From positions 248,001-312,000 of the forward strand of contig NZ_JAAVUR010000008.1 of the NCBI RefSeq assembly GCF_018449545.1: a DNA stretch of 64,000 nucleotides, given 5' to 3'. A program made the position numbers and the translations under genes. The notes beneath the pieces are model-generated. The model was not told the origin of the DNA. It saw only the letters and a list, made by a program, of their open reading frames with translations, and searched no databases. Shown in pieces: positions 59,193 through 64,000 of this stretch. Source of the stretch: Granulicella sp. dw_53 (GTDB lineage: Bacteria > Acidobacteriota > Terriglobia > Terriglobales > Acidobacteriaceae). Numbering within the stretch: position 1 is the first letter of the stretch; every line of letters starts with the position of its first letter.

Positions 59193-60602
59193 ATGACAGG
59201 CAGAGGTTTGGGACGGCGGAGTTTTTTGAAGCAGGCGGGAACGGGACTGTTGGCGGTGCCAGTCGTTGGGGCAATGGGACGCGTGGGCTTGGCTGCGCCG
59301 AAGCGTATTGAGACGAAGGCGAGTGTGGCTCCGGCGAAGGTGGTGTTGAATGTGCGGGAGTATGGGGCGCTAGGAGATGGGGTCGTGAAGGATACGGTGG
59401 CGATCCAGCAGACCATCGACCGATGCTGGGTGTTTGGTGGCGGTGAAGTGGTGATTCCAGCAGGGAGTTATCTGACCGGGGCGATTGCCCTGCGATCGAA
59501 TGTGCTGTTGCGGCTGGAGAAGGATGCCGTGATCATCGGATCTGCGGAGTTTGCGGACTATCCGGTGATGCAGGTGCGGTGGGAGGGCAAGTGGATTCAA
59601 GGGCATGTTGGGCTGATCTATGCGCTGGATGCTGAGCATACAGGGATTGTCGGGCCAGGAAAGATCATGGGGAACCATGCGTTGGGTGGTCGCCCGAATG
59701 TGACTAATCCGCTGCGGCATCCGGCGCTGATCGAGCCGATGGGTTGCAGGGATCTGCGGTTCGAGGAGTTCTCCACGGACTATTACAGGATGTGGTCGCT
59801 GCACCTGACGTACTGCGAGGATGTGGTGGTTCGCAACCTGACGATTCGCAGCACAGGCGGGAACGGCGATGGGATCGATGTGGACTCGTGCAAGCGTGTG
59901 AGGATCGATGGATGCGATATCGCTACGGGAGACGATTGCATCTCGGTGAAGTCAGGGCGAGGCAGCGAGGCTTACAGGCTGCTGAAGACCAGCGAAGATG
60001 TTCACATCTCGAACTGCACGTTTGCGGACTCGATCTTTGCTTGTATCGGGATCGGCAGTGAGACCTCTGGTGGGATTCGCAACGTTCGGGTGGAGAAGTG
60101 CAAGTTTATCGGCGCGAAGACGTTTGCGATTTATATCAAGAGCAGGCCGGGCCGAGGGGCGTTTATCGAGGATATTGTCTGCGAGGATCTGGAGTGCTCG
60201 GGGATGACGGGTGGCTTTCTGCGGTTCAATATTCTGGCGAGCGGGATACAGGATGAGTTTCCAGTGCCGGGCGACGAGGGCATTCCGACGATTCGAAACT
60301 TTCGATTTTCAAAGATCAAGGTGACCGATTGTCCGGTGCTGGTGGATGGAGTGGGGATTCATCCACGGAAGCCTCTGGAGGGATTCACGCTGTCCGATGT
60401 TACGGGGACTTGCGCGAAGGGAATCTCGCTGGCGAATGTGAAGCACGCGGTGATTCGCGATGTGAAGGTCACTGGCTACTCCGGGCCTTTGTTGAGCGTC
60501 AGCAATGTGACCGGCAGCGGATTGAACGGAGCAACGACGATTGAGGCTCCGAAGGTCGGCGAAGATGTCGTTGCGCCGGAGAAGCCGTATCAACTGCGAT
60601 AG
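59193..60602 (+). CDS. Tat-exported GH28 polygalacturonase-like enzyme
   Basis: A 469-residue right-handed beta-helix glycosidase. ATG at 59193 has AAAGG upstream and starts a Tat signal (RGLGRRSFLKQAGTGLLAVP). The GH28 acidic residues are in STGGNGDGIDVDSCKRV and ATGDDCISVKSGRGSEA. The usual GHG/H and RIK motifs are modified to IGIGSETSGGIRNVRVE and YIKSRPGRG. Pectate-type substrates or unsaturated galacturonides are likely. An upstream TTG at 59154 would place 13 extra residues before the twin arginines and is less likely. The gene lies 53 bases after the kinase and may be co-transcribed. Its end overlaps the convergent Hsp70-like gene by 13 bases. Confidence 0.88.
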   Translation: MTGRGLGRRSFLKQAGTGLLAVPVVGAMGRVGLAAPKRIETKASVAPAKVVLNVREYGALGDGVVKDTVAIQQTIDRCWVFGGGEVVIPAGSYLTGAIALRSNVLLRLEKDAVIIGSAEFADYPVMQVRWEGKWIQGHVGLIYALDAEHTGIVGPGKIMGNHALGGRPNVTNPLRHPALIEPMGCRDLRFEEFSTDYYRMWSLHLTYCEDVVVRNLTIRSTGGNGDGIDVDSCKRVRIDGCDIATGDDCISVKSGRGSEAYRLLKTSEDVHISNCTFADSIFACIGIGSETSGGIRNVRVEKCKFIGAKTFAIYIKSRPGRGAFIEDIVCEDLECSGMTGGFLRFNILASGIQDEFPVPGDEGIPTIRNFRFSKIKVTDCPVLVDGVGIHPRKPLEGFTLSDVTGTCAKGISLANVKHAVIRDVKVTGYSGPLLSVSNVTGSGLNGATTIEAPKVGEDVVAPEKPYQLR

Positions 60603-61939
60603 GCTTCGAGGGCGCGAAGGGCGAGGCCGCGGGCGACGGAGGTAAACTCGTTGCCCGTGACGACGCGGTCTGCGGTGAAGCGGGACTCGAAGATGCGGCG
60701 GACGGCGGGGACGAAGCTGGTGCCTCCGGTGAGGAAGACGCGGTCTACGTCCTGTGGGGCGATGTTGCTGGCGGTGAGGAGGCCGTCGACGCAGGTCTCG
60801 ATGGACTGGAGCTGGTCGGAGATCCAGGATTCGAAGTCGGTGCGGGCGACCTGGGATTCGATCTCCATGGAGCCGTCGCGGAACTTGAAGGGTGAGGTCT
60901 CGTGGCGGGAGAGATCGATCTTGAGGCGCTGGACGGCCTGGTGGAGCTGGTAGCCGAGGTCTTCGTCGATGAGGGTGATGAGACCGACGATCTTTTCGGG
61001 CTCGGCGGCGCGGACGCGGGCGCTGCGCAGAAGCTCGGTGACGTTGCGGGTCTTCAAGAAAGAAAGATAGTGCCAGCGCTCCAGGTTGGCGTAGATCCAG
61101 GCTGGAACAGCGGGGAGGCGCTTTTCCGGGGGACGCGGGGAGGTGGGCTTGAGAGGGCCGGATTTGTGGTTCATCTCGCGCTCCAGGGAGTCGGAGCCGA
61201 GGGCGGGTGAGACCAGCTTGCGGACGATGCGGGCGTCGAAGGCGTCTCCGGCGAGGCCGAGGCCGGAGTTGCCGAGGATGCGCTGGGCGCGGTCGAGGCT
61301 GCGGGTGTTGGGGCCGACCTTGACCAGGGAGAAGTCGCTGGTACCGCCGCCAAAGTCGCCGATAAGGATGAGCTCGTCATGGTCGAGGGTGGATTCGTAG
61401 GCGTAGGCGGCGGCGATGGGCTCTAGCTCGAAGGTGACGGACTCGAAGCCTGCGTGGGTGAAGGCGGAGCGGAGGCGGTCGAGGGCGAAGGCGTCGTCCT
61501 CGTCGGAGTCAGAGCCTACGAAGCGGACGGGTCGACCTACGGTAGCGTGGCGGATGGGGCGGTCGAGGTGGATCTCGGCACGGGCGCGGAGGTCGGAGAG
61601 GATGCGGGAGATCAGGTCTTCGATGGTGTAGCGGCGGCCGAAGACCTCGGTTCCGGTGAGGTTGCGGCTGGGAAGGTAGGACTTGAGGGACTGGATGAGA
61701 CGGCCTTTGTTCTCGGCCGCAAGGTAGTGTTCGATGCCGGAGGGTCCGGTGAAGGATTTGAGGGAGTTGCGGCCAGCTTGTTTGAGTTGTTCGAGGTAGA
61801 GGATGGAGCGGTAGGACTCGGTGGGAGTGGAGGTGGTGGGGAAGGTGACGAGATCGACGTGGCCGTTGGGGTGAGCCAGGGCGACGGAGCTGTTGGTGGT
61901 GCCGAAGTCGATGCCGATTGCGGGTTGTGGGTGAGACAT
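60590..61939 (-). CDS. Hsp70-family protein, short YegD-like type
   Basis: A 449-residue actin-fold ATPase. IGIDFGTTNSSVALAHPNG is phosphate motif 1, LILIGDFGGGTSDFSLVKVG is phosphate motif 2, and RVFLTGGTSFVPAVRRIFES is the adenosine motif. The substrate-binding domain and lid of DnaK are missing, as in E. coli YegD. ATG at 61939 has GGAG six bases upstream; a frame to 61999 lacks one. No DnaJ or GrpE gene is adjacent. It probably acts as a chaperone-like ATPase with a specific client; the client is unknown. Confidence 0.88.
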   Translation of the reverse strand: MSHPQPAIGIDFGTTNSSVALAHPNGHVDLVTFPTTSTPTESYRSILYLEQLKQAGRNSLKSFTGPSGIEHYLAAENKGRLIQSLKSYLPSRNLTGTEVFGRRYTIEDLISRILSDLRARAEIHLDRPIRHATVGRPVRFVGSDSDEDDAFALDRLRSAFTHAGFESVTFELEPIAAAYAYESTLDHDELILIGDFGGGTSDFSLVKVGPNTRSLDRAQRILGNSGLGLAGDAFDARIVRKLVSPALGSDSLEREMNHKSGPLKPTSPRPPEKRLPAVPAWIYANLERWHYLSFLKTRNVTELLRSARVRAAEPEKIVGLITLIDEDLGYQLHQAVQRLKIDLSRHETSPFKFRDGSMEIESQVARTDFESWISDQLQSIETCVDGLLTASNIAPQDVDRVFLTGGTSFVPAVRRIFESRFTADRVVTGNEFTSVARGLALRALEAYRS

Positions 61940-62080
61940 GACTTCTCCAGCCTGGGCTTGTTGTGCCTGGGTACCCCTCCCCCGGGGTTTTTTGCACAAA
62001 ATATTCCATTGTAAGGACTTGTTCCTGGACTACGGAGCCAAGTGCCTTTGCTCAATACCGATATTTATCCTGAAAGAGAT

Positions 62081-62107
62081 AGGCCCAGCGGGTGCCCCGC
62101 TGGGCCT
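62081..62107. terminator. Perfect 12-base-pair hairpin upstream of the Hsp70-like gene
   Basis: AGGCCCAGCGGG-TGC-CCCGCTGGGCCT is followed on the plus strand by TCTTTTCTTCTAG and on the minus strand by ATCTCTTTC. It could end the nagA transcript (minus strand). It is also the hairpin part of the dispersed CTTAAG element. Confidence 0.65.
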
Positions 62108-62232
62108 TCTTTTCTTCTAGTTCTATTTTACCGGATTGAAGAAAACTTAAGTGCCACTGGTAAGTGATTGGTTTGTCTAGTGTTAATGGTTTTTGGGGCT
62201 TGGCATGTGTTTTTGTTGGGTTTTTGGGGGAA
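62081..62232 (-). repeat. Dispersed hairpin plus CTTAAG element, copy 2
   Basis: On the minus strand it reads ATGCCAAGCCCCAAAAACC, then AGTGGCACTTAAGTTTTC, CTTAAG, 15 bases, TAAAAT, AGAAC, then the 62081 hairpin. The order and the 15-base spacing equal those of copy 1 (12984-13110), while the hairpin sequence differs completely. Confidence 0.5.
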
Positions 62233-62261
62233 ACAAAAGCAACGGCGATAGCTTTTGGGGC

Positions 62262-63419
62262 TTATTTTAGCTGGGTGGGAGTTGGGATTTGGTGGCCTTG
62301 GAGGATGGTGGATTGGAGGGTGCCGTTGGGGGAGAAGCGGTTGAAGCTGGCGGGTTGGCCGGGGGTGATGTGGGTGGGGAGGCCGAGGAGGGTGGCTGGG
62401 TTGTGGGTGGCGAGGCGGATGGCGGTTGCCAGGGATGCGCCGGTGAAGCGTTGGAGGTTGGCTACGGCCTGATCCATGGTAAGGACGGAGCCGGCTAGGG
62501 TTTGGGTGTGGACTCCGTCTTCGATGAGGAGGCAGTGGTTGTTGGCGACTTCGACGGAGAGGTTGCCGAGGGTGTAGATTCCGTCGGGCATTCCAGTGGC
62601 CGACATGCCGTCGGTGATGAGGATGGCTCTTTCTTCGCCCTTCATGCGGAGCCAGAGGCGGACTAGTTCGGGCGCTACGTGGATGCCGTCGCAGATGAGG
62701 TCAGCGAAGAGGCGATCGTCGTCGAGGACCGTGCCGAGGATGCCGGGCGCGCGGTGGTCGAGGGCGCGCATGGCGTTGAAGGTGTGAGTGGCGGAGGCGG
62801 CTCCGGCTTCGATGGCAGCGAGGGTTTCGGGGGTGGTGGCGTTGCTGTGGCCGAGGCTCACCTTGATGCCGAGGGCGGTGCAGTGACGGATGAGGTCCAG
62901 TGCGTTGGGGGTCTCGGGGGCGATGGTGACGATGCGTATGTGGCCGCGGGCGGCTTGATGGAAGCGGTCGAAGAGGGCGATGTCCGGGGCGAGGATGTTG
63001 GGGACCGGGTGGACGCCGCGTTTGGCGTGGGAGATGAAGGGGCCTTCTAGGTGGATGCCGATAGGGATGGCTTGACCCGGTGTGGCTGGGGCTTCGATGG
63101 CGGTGGCGATGTCTTCGAGGGAGCGGAGGGTTGGGTCGATGGGTGCGGTGACGGTGGTGGGGAGGTAGCGGCCTACGCCGCGGGTTGCGAGGAAGGTGTT
63201 AACCGCGGTGAATGCGGCTGGGGTAGCTTCCATGATGTCGTGGCTGGCGCAGCCGTGGATGTGGATGTCGAGGAAGGTGGGGGTGAGGATGTCTTCGCTT
63301 TGGATGGAGGGGTCGGAGGAGATGTCGGCGATGAGGCCGTAGGGGTCGATGGTGATGACGGGAAATTCGATGGTACCGATGGGGGTGAGTAGGCGGCGGG
63401 CTGTTAGAGTCTGGAGCAT
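62262..63419 (-). CDS. nagA: N-acetylglucosamine-6-phosphate deacetylase
   Basis: NagA removes the acetyl group from GlcNAc-6-phosphate, a step of amino-sugar and cell-wall recycling. The amidohydrolase fold is clear in 385 residues: metal residues in TFLDIHIHGCASHDIME, the glutamate in GIHLEGPFISHAKRGVH, the histidines in KVSLGHSNATT and ASATHTFNAMRALDHRA, and the catalytic aspartate in AILITDGMSATGMPDG. It is transcribed alone. With the BadF kinase and the SSS-NamZ fusion nearby, it gives a partial route for amino sugars from peptidoglycan. nagB and murQ are not present. Confidence 0.94.
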   Translation of the reverse strand: MLQTLTARRLLTPIGTIEFPVITIDPYGLIADISSDPSIQSEDILTPTFLDIHIHGCASHDIMEATPAAFTAVNTFLATRGVGRYLPTTVTAPIDPTLRSLEDIATAIEAPATPGQAIPIGIHLEGPFISHAKRGVHPVPNILAPDIALFDRFHQAARGHIRIVTIAPETPNALDLIRHCTALGIKVSLGHSNATTPETLAAIEAGAASATHTFNAMRALDHRAPGILGTVLDDDRLFADLICDGIHVAPELVRLWLRMKGEERAILITDGMSATGMPDGIYTLGNLSVEVANNHCLLIEDGVHTQTLAGSVLTMDQAVANLQRFTGASLATAIRLATHNPATLLGLPTHITPGQPASFNRFSPNGTLQSTILQGHQIPTPTQLK

Positions 63420-63547
63420 CGTTTATGAGTGTAAGGGATGGTGGGGGTTTCTTGGCTGGTGGTAGTGGTGTCTGTCTTTTGTGGAGATAGATTTTTGGGG
63501 CCGATGAGATGTCGTGGTGACTTGGGCTGTTGGGGTTGTGGAAGGAA

Positions 63548-63637
63548 TGCGGTCGGGCTTTCCACCCCAACGAGCAAAAAGCGCGCTCGTCGGGACCCAG
63601 GTTTGCCCGATACCCCACCCTATTTGGTGGCTAAGGG
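63548..63637. repeat. REP-like palindrome beside the RAYT gene, copy C
   Basis: It contains GCGGTCGGGCTTTCCACCCC, GAGCAAAAAGCGCGCTC and TTTGCCCGATACCCCACCCT. The parts GGTCGGGCTTT and GCCCGATACCCCACCCTATTT are shared with copies A and B, but here they are separated by about 45 extra bases holding another hairpin (CGAGC...GCTCG). It overlaps the 3' end of the RAYT gene. Confidence 0.65.
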
Positions 63638-64000
63638 AGGGTGACGTGGACTGGGCCGCGTTCGTTTTGGGCGTAGGCTCGGAAGCTGCTCCATTGCCAG
63701 TGTCGTGGGTCGGCGACAAGGTTTCGGGTGACCGGGTTGCGATGGATGTAGCGGAGCTTCTCGACTCGTTTGCGTTCGGTGTGGACGTTGAAGTCGTAGT
63801 AGCGGGGTTCCCATACGTCGTCTTCGGTTCGGGTTCGAGAGAAGCGTTGTTTGAGCACTTGAATGGCGGTGGAGAGCTTCACTTTCTCGGGCTCTGTGAG
63901 GAGAAGGTGGACGTGGTTGGGCATGACGACGTAGCCGAGGACGTGGAAGTTGTGTTTGAGTCGGGTCTCTTCCAGGAGGGTTAGGAAGATGTCACGGGAT
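63631..64000 (-). CDS. REP-associated tyrosine transposase (RAYT), cut by the right edge
   Basis: The visible 122 codons belong to the Y1/IS200-like transposase family domesticated for REP elements. The HUH motif is VVMPNHVHLLLTEPEKVKLS, and the candidate catalytic tyrosine lies in VEKLRYIHRNPVTRNLV. The C-terminal HWQWSSFRAYAQNERG is typical of RAYTs. The frame continues in phase through FLTLLEETRLKHNFHVLGYV to the right edge, so the true start is outside the window; the in-frame ATG at 63924 is internal. REP-like palindromes near its stop and elsewhere in the window are its likely substrates. Confidence 0.88.
   Translation of the reverse strand, partial: SRDIFLTLLEETRLKHNFHVLGYVVMPNHVHLLLTEPEKVKLSTAIQVLKQRFSRTRTEDDVWEPRYYDFNVHTERKRVEKLRYIHRNPVTRNLVADPRHWQWSSFRAYAQNERGPVHVTLP

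Noticed and set aside
62081..62107. Terminator for a plus-strand gene
   Set aside because: The T-run favours the plus strand, but no plus-strand gene ends nearby. I kept the strand undefined.
63423..63719. Minus-strand frame containing QIGWGIGQ
   Set aside because: The same peptide arises from REP copies at 13267 and 45161. It is a reading of the palindrome.

Overview
The window looks like a chromosomal segment of an Acidobacteriaceae-type soil bacterium (Terriglobus, Granulicella or Edaphobacter group). The taxonomic clues are large secreted S53/Ig-like proteins ending in membrane segment, RRRR, membrane segment, GCG, beta-strand tail, a PEP-CTERM protein, plant-polysaccharide enzymes (rhamnogalacturonan esterase, GH28), a Gram-positive-style fadN-fadA-fadE operon, dispersed palindromes and a REP-associated transposase. 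No rRNA, tRNA or CRISPR array was seen.

Region 1 (1 to about 10.9 kb) reads as a decaying integrated island. A frameshifted tyrosine integrase lies directly downstream of the tmRNA gene (ssrA, 10913-11266), a classical integration target. The region is filled with broken genes: a PEP-CTERM gene and an Ig-like protein gene that both lost their 5' ends at a shared junction, an IS5-family fragment, an IS481-like element with a frameshifted transposase, AbiEi/AbiEii abortive-infection remnants, a frameshifted TPR protein, a GlxA-type AraC regulator with at least three frameshifts, and a frameshifted HD-domain protein. At least nine frameshifts fall between 3.9 and 10.8 kb, whereas I found none in the remaining 53 kb. 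Three copies of a palindrome with covarying stems lie between these genes.

Region 2 (11-26.7 kb) is mainly housekeeping: a small EamA transporter, rhamnogalacturonan acetylesterase, a PCYCGC-motif protein, pterin dehydratase, an HD-GYP response regulator, glmU, an M16 protease pair (one active, one inactive), a T4-type lysozyme, and the fadN-fadA-fadE beta-oxidation operon with a palindromic operator candidate.

Region 3 (26.8-50.5 kb) holds two large secreted sedolisin-type proteins (one a pseudopeptidase), ppk, a sugar isomerase / small membrane protein / SSS-symporter operon, ctaA-proC-DUF885, a bacilliredoxin, murB, modABC, thrC-thrB and trxA.

Region 4 (50.6-64 kb) holds a CorC/HlyC membrane protein, an orphan OppB-type permease, phoU, and the most unusual gene here: one 1442-residue reading frame joining an SSS symporter, an embedded signal-peptide-like segment, a serine beta-lactamase-fold esterase and a NamZ-type (DUF1343) exo-muramidase. 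It is transcribed divergently from a BadF-family amino-sugar kinase. A GH28 enzyme, an Hsp70-like protein and nagA follow. Together these suggest periplasmic trimming, uptake and phosphorylation of peptidoglycan amino sugars, although no MurQ etherase is in the window. The right edge carries a RAYT transposase gene with an adjacent copy of its presumed REP palindrome.
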